From the NCBI GenBank assembly GCA_900316955.1, contig ONEX01000006.1, positions 62,001-126,000 of the forward strand: a stretch of 64,000 nucleotides of DNA, written 5' to 3'. The notes under the pieces are model-generated. The model was not told where the DNA came from, searched no databases, and saw only the letters and a program-made list of their open reading frames with translations. Positions 49,961-60,400 of the stretch are shown here, piece by piece (positions within the stretch are counted from its first letter, which is position 1; each line of letters begins with the position of its first letter). Made by a program: the position numbers and the translations under genes. Origin of the DNA: an uncultured Bacteroidales bacterium (GTDB lineage: Bacteria > Bacteroidota > Bacteroidia > Bacteroidales > UBA932).

Positions 49961-52900
49961 TTATACCTCCACGAATTCGTCCTCCCCGTCCTCGCGGATG
50001 TACCAGAGGGTGCCCGTGACGGGGCTGTGTCCCAGCGCCCGGTACAGGTCCATATAGCCGCGGACCTGGTCCAGGTACTTCTTCTCGGGCTGGCCGAACT
50101 TGTAGTCGACGACGGCGGCGGAGCCGTCGGGGCGGAGGACGACGCGGTCCGGACGGACCTCGGCGCCGTCCGCGCCCAGGAGCGGCGCCTCGTTCAGCAC
50201 CTCGATGCCACTGTCCGCGAACCAGCCGCGGGCGGCCACGGAGGCGATTTCCGCCTCCAGGAAGGCCCGCGTGCGCTCGCGGTCGGCCTGCGGCAGTTCG
50301 CCGGAGGCGACGGCGCGTTCCACGGCGCGGGGCAGGTCGGCGGGCACCGTGACGGAGGCGAGGATGTCGTGCAGGACGAGGCCGCGGAGGCGGTTGGAGG
50401 CGTCGGGGCCGACGAGGCCGTCCGGGCCGAAGTAGTCGGCCGCGTCGCGGCTGAACTTCAGGCGGCCGCGGTCCCCGGCCGCGAAGGACGGGTAGCCCGT
50501 CCGGAGCGGCGCGGCCGGCCCCGCCTTCCGCTCCATCGCGCCGAAGTCATACATCGTCCCGGCGTGGTAATCCAGCGTCCCGACAAAGCCGTAGAGAATC
50601 TGCGAGAGGTTCTTCCAGTCGGCGCTCTTCCCGTCCCGAACCGCGTCGAGCACCTTGCCGGAAGGCGTTTTCGCGATGACCTTCAGGCCGTACTTCGCCC
50701 GGGTCATGGCCACGTAGAAGACGTTGATGTTGTCGATGAACTGGAGCTTCCGCTCGCGGTGGTAATCCTCCGCGAACAGCGTGCTTTCGCTGGAGCCGCT
50801 CAGCTCCACGTGATAGACGCCATCGGCAAATTCCGCCAGCGGCGTCCCGTCCACGTCGGGACGGCACCAGTAGGACGAACCCTTGTACAGGGTGACCTTT
50901 TCCGCGAACGGGAAGATCACGTACGGGAACTCGAGGCCCTTGGACTTATGGACCGTCATCACGCGGACGGCGGAGCCGGTCTCGGGCGAGGCGATCTTGG
51001 GATCGGCGTCCGCCCACTCACGGAGGAAGGCGGAAAGGTCGTTCCCGTGGGCGGCGGACCAGTCCAGGAGATGGTCCATGAAGGACTGGATATAAGGGAC
51101 TTCCGCCTCGAAGGTGTCCGGATCGGCCTCCCGGAGGTCCCGCAGGAGCGATTCCGCGAGGTCCGTCAGGGAATGGTAGTGGTCCGGGATCCGGATGTCC
51201 ATGGACCGGGCCAGGAAGCCGGCCACGGAAGCGCGCTTGTCCGAGTCGGGCGAATCAACCAGCGAAAGCTGGGACACGAGTCGCCGCACGGTGACGGAAG
51301 ACTTCACGAACAGCGAATCGTCAGATACGACCGGAATGCCCTCGGACACGAGCCGGGCGGCGATTTCCGCCCCTTCCTGGTTCCCCCGGACGAGGATGGC
51401 GACGTCACCGTACTCCCCGCCCGCTTCAGTTACGCTCCGCACCGAGGCGACGATCTCGTCCATCTCCGCGTCATAGTCCTCCACGAAGCGTATATCGACG
51501 GACCCCTCGGCGGGGTCCTTGAAGCAGACCTGCTGCTCCACGTCGTGGTAGATGCGGCGGATGTCGTCCCCGCCCAGGAGGCCGTCCAGCTGCGCCGCCG
51601 CATACGGGAAGAAGGCGTTGTTGAACTGCACGATGGCCCCGCAGGTGCGGTAGTTGCCGTCCAGCACCTGCTCAGCCTCCGGGCCCAGGCGGAAATCCTT
51701 CCGCACGCCGGAATCCAGCAGGCGCCAGTCGGAACCGCGCCAGCGGTAGATGGACTGCTTGACATCCCCCACGACCAGGTTGTCGAACCCGCCGGCGTCG
51801 CTGTTCAGCAGCAGCGGGCGGAAATTCTCCCACTGGATCGTGGACGTGTCCTGGAACTCGTCCAGGAGGAAATCCTCGAACCGGACGCCCAGCTTCTCAT
51901 ACACGAAGGGGGCGTCGGACCCGTCGATGATGCCTTTCAGGATGGTGTTGGAGTCGTCGATGGAGAGGACGTTCTTTTCCTTCTGCACCTCGTCGAAGGC
52001 CTTCCGGAGCTCGGCGGCGATGCCCAGCGTATAGGCCTGGCCGCCGATGAGGCCGGCCGTCCGATACTGGCGGAAACGGTCTCCGAACAGAGCGCAGAAC
52101 GCGTTCAAAGGTTCTTCCAGGCTTCCTTCCAGCTCCACGCGGAACCGGTCCTTGGTCTTGGCGAACCACTTCGTAGAATCGGCCGCCTTGTCCAGGAACG
52201 AGTCCGTGGGGGTCCAGACCGCATCGCGCGGGCCCAGGTCCCGGAAGCCGTACAGGGCCTTCAGGAAGCCGCGGTTGCTGTCGGCCGGATCCACGCCGTG
52301 CCGCTCCAGCACGTCCAGGACGGCTTGCGCGGCGTCCCGGACATCCTTCACATACGCTTCGCAGAGGGCTGCGCAGCCCTTCTGGATCTCCTTCAGATGG
52401 TCCTTGGCATACGCGGCGTCCTCGTCGATGCCGTACCGGCGGACCGCCTCCGCATGGTCCGTGGACTTGAGGTTCACGGCCATCTCCTTGAGCGGAGGCT
52501 CCAGGTTGAAGCGGCTGCCGTTCTCCAGGCCGGTCTTCACGTTCTCGGTGAGCCAGCCGAGCAGGCCCCGGTCGTCCTCCGTGAGGCCGTCCAGGATGCG
52601 GTCCACGCTCTCCTCCACCAGGGCGGCCTTGTCCAGTTCCACCTGGTAGGAAGCGAACTGCCCGATCTCGCGGGAGAAGGCCCGCAGCGTCTGCTGGAAG
52701 AACTTGTCGATGGTGGACACCGCGAAGGAAGAATAGTCGTGCAGGATGCCGCCCAGCTGGCTGGAAGCCCGTTTCTGCAGGGCTTCCGCCGTCTTGAACT
52801 CCGGGAGGAAATCCTCGAAGTACGGCGACTTGGCCGGTTCCGTGGAGAGGGTGAACAGCTCGTCCAGGATGCGGCGCTTCATCTCGTCGGTGGCCTTGTT

Positions 52901-53029
52901 GGTGAAGGTCACGGCGAGGATGTGGCGGTAGGCCTGCGGATCCTTCTTCGTCAGGAGCAGGCGGATGTATTCGCGGGCCAGGTTGTAGGTCTTTCCCGAA
53001 CCGGCGGAAGCTTTCATGATCTTGATCAT
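49961..53029 (-). CDS. addA: UvrD-like helicase-nuclease, AddA/RecB type
   Basis: 1022 residues. SF1A helicase with Walker A KASAGSGKTYN at the N-terminus, motif II DEFQDTSTIQWENF, motif III VGDVKQSIYRWRG, motif V/VI VMTVHKSKGLEFPYVIFPF and VAMTRAKYGLKVI. A C-terminal PD-(D/E)XK nuclease domain is shown by RPDRVV and AVVDYKFGQ. With the preceding gene it forms an AddAB-like enzyme that resects double-strand breaks for RecA. Its ATG overlaps the stop of addB (ATGA). Single open frame, no lesions. Confidence 0.93.
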   Translation of the reverse strand: MIKIMKASAGSGKTYNLAREYIRLLLTKKDPQAYRHILAVTFTNKATDEMKRRILDELFTLSTEPAKSPYFEDFLPEFKTAEALQKRASSQLGGILHDYSSFAVSTIDKFFQQTLRAFSREIGQFASYQVELDKAALVEESVDRILDGLTEDDRGLLGWLTENVKTGLENGSRFNLEPPLKEMAVNLKSTDHAEAVRRYGIDEDAAYAKDHLKEIQKGCAALCEAYVKDVRDAAQAVLDVLERHGVDPADSNRGFLKALYGFRDLGPRDAVWTPTDSFLDKAADSTKWFAKTKDRFRVELEGSLEEPLNAFCALFGDRFRQYRTAGLIGGQAYTLGIAAELRKAFDEVQKEKNVLSIDDSNTILKGIIDGSDAPFVYEKLGVRFEDFLLDEFQDTSTIQWENFRPLLLNSDAGGFDNLVVGDVKQSIYRWRGSDWRLLDSGVRKDFRLGPEAEQVLDGNYRTCGAIVQFNNAFFPYAAAQLDGLLGGDDIRRIYHDVEQQVCFKDPAEGSVDIRFVEDYDAEMDEIVASVRSVTEAGGEYGDVAILVRGNQEGAEIAARLVSEGIPVVSDDSLFVKSSVTVRRLVSQLSLVDSPDSDKRASVAGFLARSMDIRIPDHYHSLTDLAESLLRDLREADPDTFEAEVPYIQSFMDHLLDWSAAHGNDLSAFLREWADADPKIASPETGSAVRVMTVHKSKGLEFPYVIFPFAEKVTLYKGSSYWCRPDVDGTPLAEFADGVYHVELSGSSESTLFAEDYHRERKLQFIDNINVFYVAMTRAKYGLKVIAKTPSGKVLDAVRDGKSADWKNLSQILYGFVGTLDYHAGTMYDFGAMERKAGPAAPLRTGYPSFAAGDRGRLKFSRDAADYFGPDGLVGPDASNRLRGLVLHDILASVTVPADLPRAVERAVASGELPQADRERTRAFLEAEIASVAARGWFADSGIEVLNEAPLLGADGAEVRPDRVVLRPDGSAAVVDYKFGQPEKKYLDQVRGYMDLYRALGHSPVTGTLWYIREDGEDEFVEV

Positions 53030-55890
53030 CGGCCGCAAATCATTTTGAAGTCACAGTATTCGCATGTCTTGCGTTCTTCCGTACGGCGGAACGGGACGGA
53101 AGGGTCCACGAGTTCCGCGAAGAGGTCCTTGAGGCGTTCCCGCGCCAGGCGGGCGAACTCGGCGTTCGCCGGACGGTCCTGGAGCGGCTCCGTGAACAGG
53201 CGGGAGACCGAGTAGATGGAATTGACCACGGGACGGCCCCGAAGGTCCGCCCGCTCCTGCGCCAGGAGGCCGTACATGTACAGCTGGAGGGCGATCTTCG
53301 GCCGGCCGTTGTTCGTGGGGCCGAAGAGTTTGTCCACCACCGAGGCGGCGTTGTCGTCATTGATGTCGATGTCGTCCTGCTCCACCTTGCCCGTCTTGTA
53401 GTCCACGATGCGGGCTTCCCCGCCGAGGTAGCTGTCGATACGGTCCGCATAGCCCTTGATCTTGAAGCCCTCGAACGTTCCATACATCCCCCCTTCCAGG
53501 CTCAGGATCTCGAAGCCCTTCGAGCCGGACTTCACCAGGAGGTCCCGGTCGTGCCGGAGCGTCCGGAGGACGTATTCGACGATGACCTCTTCCACGACGA
53601 GGTCGCGGCCGGAGACGTCGACCGTCTGCATCTCATGGATGATGATGTCGCGGACGAGGGCCTTGACGGCCTTCCGGTCCTTCATCATCCCCTCGAGGTC
53701 CGCCACCGTCAGGCACCCTTGCTTGAACGGCATGTACAGCGCCTCCATGGCGGCGTGGTACACGGTTCCCAGGGCGCCGGCGTCCATCGACTCCAGCACT
53801 TCCTCCTCCGTGCTCAGGCGCTTGATGAAGGAGTAGTAGAACTTGGCCGGGCAGTACAGGTAGCTCTGGAGGGACGAGGCGGAGTGCTCCCCTTGCCGGA
53901 TCAGGTCGATGTCCGCCTGCGTCTTGGGGATGGCGTCGGACTCGGGGGCCAGTTCCATGCGGGACGTGGCCACGAAGCGCTCCAGCGGCACCCGGTAATG
54001 GTACTGCAACTGCTTGACATACCGGCTCTCCTCCCCCGTCTTGAGGCCCTCGGTACGGCTGTCGGACACCAGCCACACGTGCTCCGCACGCTGGATCATC
54101 CGATAGAAGTAGTAGGCCCAGACGCTGTCCTGATATTCGAAGGTGGGAAGGCCGAAGCCTTTCCGGAGTTCCGGCGGGACAAAGGAAGCGCTGCTGCTCC
54201 GGCGCGGGAACGTGCCCTCGTTCGCGGAGAACAGGATGACGTTCCGGAAGTCCAAGGCGCGCGTTTCCAGCGGGCCCATCACCTGCAGGCCCTCCAGCGG
54301 CTCGCCCCGGAACGGGACGGACTCGCCGGACAGCAGTTCGTCCAGCAGGCGCAGCCAGGTGGCGGGCAGGATGTCCAGGTCGATGTCCCCGAGCAGGTTC
54401 AGCGACTGCAGGCACCGCTTCGCAAAGTCCAGCTCCAGCAGCATCGCCTCCACGCCGCGGAGCTTCCAGCCCACGTAGCTGACGATGTCGGAGAGGTACC
54501 GGACCAGCTGGCGGTTCTGCGCGGCGGAAGCCTCCTTGGGCTGGGTGACGACCGGCTTGAACACCAGGTCCAGCAGCGGTCCGCCCTGCAGGTCCGCCTG
54601 CGGGATATAGTACTTGGCGTTCTTCTTGACGAGCTGCACGACCTGCTCCTCTTCCGGGCTCAGGACGGCGCGGAACAGGCTGTTGGAGAAGATGGAGCGG
54701 ACCTCGCGATGGTAATAGTGCCAGACGCCGCCCTTCTCCCGCAGGCGCTGCTGCATCGCGGCCACGGAGGAGATGAGCGAGTAGACGGCGCCGCCCGTGA
54801 GGGGGCAGCCCATCGTCACGTTGATGCTGTCGTAGGCCGGCGGAATGGAGTTCAGCAGGGGCATCAGGAGGTTCTCGTCGGGCAGGATGAAGGCCGTCTC
54901 CACCGGATTCTCCGTCCGGCAGCGCGAGAGGATTTCCGGGGCGAGCTTCGCCTGCCCCACGGAGGACGGCACGCTCACGACATGGAAGGAGGGCTTCCCG
55001 AGGCCATCGGGATCCACCGGGAAGGCGTTCGGGAAATCCCGGACATTCTCCCGCATGAACACGGAGGATTTGTTCCGAGGGTCGCGTACGGCGTCGGAGA
55101 CATAGTCCCAGCAGAATTCCGCCAGGCCGGCGTCGCGGAGGCGGCGCAGGACCGTCTTCTCGCACTCGTTCAGGGCGTTCAGGCCCACGAACACGTACCG
55201 GCGCGCCTGCGGGAACACGGCCGCGAGGATGTCGGCCACGGCCTCGCCGCCTTTCAGGCGCTCGGCCAGGTCGCGGTACACCATCCCCTCGTAGGCCATT
55301 CCCTGCGCCCGGAGGCGCGCACAGAAATCCTGATAGAGGGGGAAGAGGATGTTCCAGACCTGGAGGAAGCGGGCCTTCACGGAAGCGTCGTCCGTGTCCA
55401 GGCGGACGGTCAGCCGGCCGTTCCGGTCGCGGAAATGGTCCACGAAATGCAGGATGGCCTCCCGCTGGGCCTCGGACAGGTGGCTGTAGTCGTCCTGGAT
55501 GTCCTTGAAGTCCGCCACGTCGGTGAACAGGTCCTCCGCGTCCACGAGGAACTTGTCCACGTCGCCGAAGTCCGCGAGGATCACCTCGCCCCAGAAGATG
55601 AATTCGTCCAAGGGCTCGGCCTTCGGATACACGGCCTTGTAGGATTCGTACAGCGCCAGCAGCAGGCGGATGCGGTCCGTCACCTCGCCGCCATGGACCT
55701 TGTAGAAGAAATCGTTGATGGTCAGGGACTGGGGCGCATGCATCGGCCGGTCCGCGCCGCCCTCCCGCAGGAGGTCGCCGAGGTACTTCCGGAAGAACAC
55801 GGCCGACCGCCGGTTCGGGAAGACGAAGCAGGTCCCTTCTATGTCCGTCGCGAGATAATGGGCCGCGACCTGTTTGAGAAATGGTGTCAT
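53026..55890 (-). CDS. addB: AddB-like PD-(D/E)XK helicase/nuclease subunit
   Basis: 954 residues. An N-terminal inactivated-helicase region ([13 protein letters not shown] near residue 22; [12 protein letters not shown] mid protein) precedes a C-terminal nuclease with ADRIDSY and [10 protein letters not shown]. Four cysteines arranged as in AddB hold a [4Fe-4S] cluster: one in [14 protein letters not shown] and three in [10 protein letters not shown] at the extreme C-terminus. Start at [13 protein letters not shown]. Partner of the downstream addA. Such pairs replace RecBCD in Bacteroidota. Confidence 0.9.
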   Translation of the reverse strand: MTPFLKQVAAHYLATDIEGTCFVFPNRRSAVFFRKYLGDLLREGGADRPMHAPQSLTINDFFYKVHGGEVTDRIRLLLALYESYKAVYPKAEPLDEFIFWGEVILADFGDVDKFLVDAEDLFTDVADFKDIQDDYSHLSEAQREAILHFVDHFRDRNGRLTVRLDTDDASVKARFLQVWNILFPLYQDFCARLRAQGMAYEGMVYRDLAERLKGGEAVADILAAVFPQARRYVFVGLNALNECEKTVLRRLRDAGLAEFCWDYVSDAVRDPRNKSSVFMRENVRDFPNAFPVDPDGLGKPSFHVVSVPSSVGQAKLAPEILSRCRTENPVETAFILPDENLLMPLLNSIPPAYDSINVTMGCPLTGGAVYSLISSVAAMQQRLREKGGVWHYYHREVRSIFSNSLFRAVLSPEEEQVVQLVKKNAKYYIPQADLQGGPLLDLVFKPVVTQPKEASAAQNRQLVRYLSDIVSYVGWKLRGVEAMLLELDFAKRCLQSLNLLGDIDLDILPATWLRLLDELLSGESVPFRGEPLEGLQVMGPLETRALDFRNVILFSANEGTFPRRSSSASFVPPELRKGFGLPTFEYQDSVWAYYFYRMIQRAEHVWLVSDSRTEGLKTGEESRYVKQLQYHYRVPLERFVATSRMELAPESDAIPKTQADIDLIRQGEHSASSLQSYLYCPAKFYYSFIKRLSTEEEVLESMDAGALGTVYHAAMEALYMPFKQGCLTVADLEGMMKDRKAVKALVRDIIIHEMQTVDVSGRDLVVEEVIVEYVLRTLRHDRDLLVKSGSKGFEILSLEGGMYGTFEGFKIKGYADRIDSYLGGEARIVDYKTGKVEQDDIDINDDNAASVVDKLFGPTNNGRPKIALQLYMYGLLAQERADLRGRPVVNSIYSVSRLFTEPLQDRPANAEFARLARERLKDLFAELVDPSVPFRRTEERKTCEYCDFKMICGR

Positions 55891-55996
55891 ACTGCAAAGA
55901 AATACTCCCTTTCTGCCAAAACATTGCACAAGGAGGAAGAAATCTTTCCAAATTTACATCTTTTCAGACGCTGTTGCAAATGACACGGAATATTCC

Positions 55997-56004
55997 TATC
56001 TTTG
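55997..56004 (+). promoter_or_regulatory. -7 promoter element for rubrerythrin gene
   Basis: TATCTTTG with TTG 20 bp upstream as -33 element; leader of about 37 nt. Confidence 0.65.
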
Positions 56005-56045
56005 TAAATAGAATAATTCCAAACAACACTAAAAGGATACCCGAA

Positions 56046-56600
56046 ATGAAAAAGAAATTCAGATGCCTCGTGTGCGGATACGTCTACGAAGGCGAGAACC
56101 CGCCCGCAGAGTGCCCTATTTGCCACGCGAAGGCTGAAAAGTTCGTCGAAATCAAGGAAGAGGCTGGCAAGCCTATGTGGGCCTGCGAGCACGAACTCGG
56201 CGTTGCCAAGGGCTGCGACCCGGAAGTCTGGGCCGGTCTGCAGGACCACTTCAAGGGCGAATGCTCGGAGGTGGGAATGTATCTTGCGATGAGCCGCCAG
56301 GCGGAACGCGAGGGCTACCCGGAGATCGCCGACGCCTTCAAGCGCTACGCCTTCGAGGAAGCGGACCACGCCGCCCGCATCGCCGAACTCCTCGGTGAAG
56401 TCGTCTGGGACACCAAGACGAACCTCAAGAAGCGCTACGAAGCCGAGGCCGGCGCCTGCGAAGGCAAGCTCGCCATCGCCAAGAAGGCGAAGGCCCTCGG
56501 CTATGACGCCATCCACGACACGATCCACGAGATGGCCCGCGACGAAGCCCGTCACGGCGCCGGCTTCCTGGGCCTGTACAACCGCTTCTTCAAGAAGTAA
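56046..56600 (+). CDS. Reverse rubrerythrin (NADH peroxidase type)
   Basis: 184 residues. The domain order is reversed relative to classic rubrerythrin: N-terminal rubredoxin with [10 protein letters not shown] and CPICHAKAE (Cys pairs binding one Fe), then a ferritin-like diiron four-helix bundle with [30 protein letters not shown] and DEARHGAGF carrying the Glu/His ligands. Reduces hydrogen peroxide in anaerobes. Single gene with its own strong-looking promoter. Confidence 0.94.
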   Translation: MKKKFRCLVCGYVYEGENPPAECPICHAKAEKFVEIKEEAGKPMWACEHELGVAKGCDPEVWAGLQDHFKGECSEVGMYLAMSRQAEREGYPEIADAFKRYAFEEADHAARIAELLGEVVWDTKTNLKKRYEAEAGACEGKLAIAKKAKALGYDAIHDTIHEMARDEARHGAGFLGLYNRFFKK

Positions 56601-56619
56601 GCGCGATCACACCCTCTGA

Positions 56620-57417
56620 TTACCGCTCCTCGACGCGTTGGAACCCATCGCTGCCGAGGAGCAGGTTTTTTGTACCCCCCGAGATCCGGGCGAAGAGGGT
56701 GTCCACCGGGTAGCGGGCAAGGGCGTTGCAGTGGGAGCAGGACGGGAGGGCGAGCAAAGCGCCGCCCGCGCCTGCCAGGTAGTATCGGTCCTGAGGCGCA
56801 TCGTAGCTCAGGGAAAGGGGCTCGGCTGTGAACAGACAAGGCAGTCCCTGCTCCGTGTAGTCGAGCGGGCGCTCGGACCAGACCGTGCCGCGGGCGGAGG
56901 TGAACGCGGCGGGCGTGCCGTCGGGGCGGAGCCCCGCCACCATCACGCTGCCGCCGCCGGCCGCCACGGCCCGGAAATCCATCGACGGATAGAAACCGCC
57001 GTATTGGGCATTGAAATCGAAGACCGTCCAGCCGGACGCATCTTTCCGATGCGCGATCTCTCCGGCGTCGGTGACGGCCCACAGGGTATTCCCGTCGGCC
57101 GCCAAGGCGCGCAGGACGCCCTTCACGGGCAGTTTCTCCCGCGCCGCGACGCCCCCGTCGGGGGCCAGGCGGAGCAGGTCGCGTCCCTTCTCGTCCAGCG
57201 CATACACGCGCTCCCCTACGGCGGCCAAGGCCGTCAGGGGGCGCTCCAGCGGACGTTTGCGCAGGACAGTTCCGTCCGCGTCCAGCCAGGCGAGATAATC
57301 TCCGGCGGCGAGGAAACCGCCGTCAGCGGTCGCCACCCCCGTACGCAAATCCTGTCCGTGGGCCGTCAGGCAGCCTACGGACAGGAAAAGCGTCAGGAGG
57401 AGGAGCCGGAGCTTCAT
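56620..57417 (-). CDS. Secreted protein with beta-propeller-like repeats
   Basis: 265 residues with a signal peptide (LLLLTLFLSVGCLTAHGQ). The body has recurring ~40-residue units of the type LTALAAVGERVYALDEKGRDLLRLAPDGGV and LRALAADGNTLWAVTDAGEIAHR, suggesting a beta propeller, but I cannot assign a family. A Cys pair occurs in PSCSHCN. Its ATG overlaps the stop of the large GH3 gene (TAATG), so translation is coupled; a role alongside that enzyme is an inference. A longer in-frame extension lies wholly within GH3 and is discarded. Confidence 0.7.
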   Translation of the reverse strand: MKLRLLLLTLFLSVGCLTAHGQDLRTGVATADGGFLAAGDYLAWLDADGTVLRKRPLERPLTALAAVGERVYALDEKGRDLLRLAPDGGVAAREKLPVKGVLRALAADGNTLWAVTDAGEIAHRKDASGWTVFDFNAQYGGFYPSMDFRAVAAGGGSVMVAGLRPDGTPAAFTSARGTVWSERPLDYTEQGLPCLFTAEPLSLSYDAPQDRYYLAGAGGALLALPSCSHCNALARYPVDTLFARISGGTKNLLLGSDGFQRVEER

Positions 57418-60400
57418 TACTTGAGGCTGCGGCTGACCAGCTTGAAGTTGGAGAAGCAGGCCTTGAGCGGCTCGGCCTGCGGCATCGGCATGCCGCCCCG
57501 GCGGGCGCCGCCGCCACCGCGCATCATCATCGGCATCTCGCCCTCGCAGGCGATCACGCCCGCCTGGACGTCCTTCAGGACGGCCTGCGCGGAGCCCATC
57601 TTCTCGAATTTCCTGCCATCCACGGAGTAGAAGGCGGTGTAGGTGTCGCCCTGCTTGTCCAGGCGCAGCCAGAGGACGTTGTCCGCGCCCACGATGCCGT
57701 CCAGGGGCAGGGTCGCCACGCTCTTCTGCTGGCCGTTCTCTTCCACCAGGAGCTGCAGCTGGCCCGCGGAGGGACCGGCCTCGGCGGCCGGACGGCGGAA
57801 GTTGAAGGTGGCCGTGCGGACGAATTTCACGAAGTTGTCGTCGCACTGGTAGGCCACGAGGCCCGCGTTCTGGGCCGGCGGGGCCGGGGTGCAGACCATC
57901 TTCGTTTCCGCGGTCCAGTCGGAATTGGCGCTCTGGAGCAGGATGTTGGTCGCGGCGTTGCCGCCCAGGGCGATGTCACCCTTGCCGGCGGTGATCACGA
58001 GGCCGTTCGCGCCGGAGAGCATCCAGGCGGTGGGATCCTCGCGGACCCAGTGCCAGGCGTCGTTCAGCGTACCCTTGCGGAAGGTGTCGGAGGCGCCCTT
58101 CGTGCCGAAGTTCACCATGACCTGGCGGTTGTCGCCGGTCTGGCCGTCGTGGAGGGTCACCACGGCCGTGCCCGGAACGGCTTCCGCCTGCTTCACGGAC
58201 AACTCGATGGCCGGATTGGCCGCCACGGCCTCCACCATCGGGGCCTTGCCGGGCTTGAGCAGGTAGCTCACGGAGGCGGCGTCGCCGAGCTTCACGGCCT
58301 TGCCGCCGACCTTCAGGCTCGCGAGCGCGAGGTCCGGCATCACCTTCACGGCGAACGTGTCCTCCTTGGTGCATCCGTCGATGGTGACGGCGCAGGTCAC
58401 GGTGGCGACGCCCATCGACACGGCCTTCACCGTGCCGTCCGGAGCGACGGTGGCCACGGCCGGGTTGTTGCTCGTCCAGACGCACTTGGCGCCCTCATAG
58501 AAGCTGTCGTCGTTCATGCAGGCGGAGAAGGAGGCCTTCGCCGTGTCCCCGATGCGCAGCACGGAAGCGTCGCAGCTGGCCCAGACGGTCTTGAGGGCGC
58601 GCTTCAGGCTGCCGGACATCGTCGCGGTCACGCTGCCGCGGATGTCCTGCGAGGAGGAACCGAACTCGAACACGTAGCGGCCCGGGTCGTAGGTCATCCG
58701 GTCGGCCTTCATGTCCCAGAACCAGAGGTCCGCACAGTCAATGTCGATGCGGACGGTGCGGGTCTGTCCGCGCGGGATGGTCACCCGTTGGAAACCCTTG
58801 AGCCGCTTCGCCGGACGCTCCAGCGCGGCCGGGCTGTCCGGGGTGCGGACATAGATCTGCACCACCTCGTCCGCGCTGACGTCACCGGTGTTGGTCACGT
58901 CCACGCTCAGGGTCACCTTGTCGTTCGGGGTGATCGCGTTCTTGCTGATGCGGAAGTTGCTGTATGCGAAGGTCGTATAGCTCAGGCCGTAGCCGAAGGG
59001 ATAGGACACTTCCCGGTTGAAATACCACAGGGTGCGGCCCTGGTTACCGGAACTGCGGCGGAGGTTGTAGTCGGTGATGGCCGGCAGGTCCTTCACGGTC
59101 TTGAACCAGGTGGCGTTCAGCTTGCCGCCCGGGGAGACCTCGCCGAAGAGCAGGCGCGGGATGGCCTCGCCCTGGGCCTGGCCGTTGTAGCCCGTCCAGA
59201 GGATGCCGCCGATGCTCGGAAGGTGGCGGAATTCCTCCACCTCCACGCAGCCGAGCGTCTGCATCACCACGATCGTGCGCGGATTCACGGCCGCCACGGC
59301 CTGGATGAGCTTGAGCTGGTTGCCGGGCAGGAGGAGGGTCAGGCGGTCGGCCTCCTCGGTCGCCGTGTTCTCGTCGGTGCCGACGAACACGACGGCGACG
59401 TCAGCGTCCCGGGCCGTCTGGAGCGTCGCCTCGTCGATCGGCGCGTCCTGCGGGGCCTTGTACACGAGATATACCGTCTGCGGGCCGTTGTAGCCGAGCT
59501 TCAGGGCGTTCGTCTTCATGGGCATGCTGGCGCCATAGACGCCGCCCACCCGGGCGCCGGAAGCCTTCGTGGCCTCGATCCGGCCGATCAGGTTGCCGTC
59601 CGGGCCGCCCACGCGGATTTCCACGATGCCGCCCTCGGTGGGGATGTTCAGGCCGACGGTGATGTTCTCGATATTGGTGATGTCCACGTTCTCGTAGGCG
59701 GTCCAGGAGCCGTCGTCGATGGAACGGACCTGCTCCTCCTCGCCCATGCCGGAGCCGACGGTGATGCCGTCGGCGGAGGCGGTGTACTTGGTGGCGTCGT
59801 AGCGGGTGGTGGTGCCGTCGGTCTTCTCGATCTCGAAGTAGGCGATGTACAGGAGGTTGCTCTTGCTCTTGATATCGCCGCCCACGGCCAGGCGCACATC
59901 GACGTCATAGCCCTTGGCCTTGAGCCAGGCCTGGATGCCGGCATAGGGAGAGATCATCGCGGACGCCTCCGGGCGGCCGGAATACGGTCCCAGCTCCACG
60001 TCGTCGGCCTGCGGGCCGATGAGCGCGATGCTCTTCAGGGCCTTCGGGTCCAGCGGAAGGGCCTTGCCCTCGTTCTTCAGGAGGACCGGCGTCTTCACGG
60101 CCAGCTCGGCCGCCAGGGCGCGGTTCGCCGCCGAGCTCACGCGGGACGGCTCGAACTTGGAGTACGGCACCATCTGGTCGGGATCGAACTCGCCGGTGCG
60201 CATCCGGATGGTGAACATGTTGATGAGGGCGCGGTCGATCAGGGCCATCGGCAGGATGCCCTGCTCGTAGGCGCTGATGGCGAAGCGCTGGTAGATACTG
60301 CCGCAGTCGGAGTCCACGCCGGCGGCGAGGCCGTAGGCCGTCGCGAGCTCGCGGGTCTCGGCGTAGTAGTGTCCATCGTAGATGTCCTGGATGGCGGCGC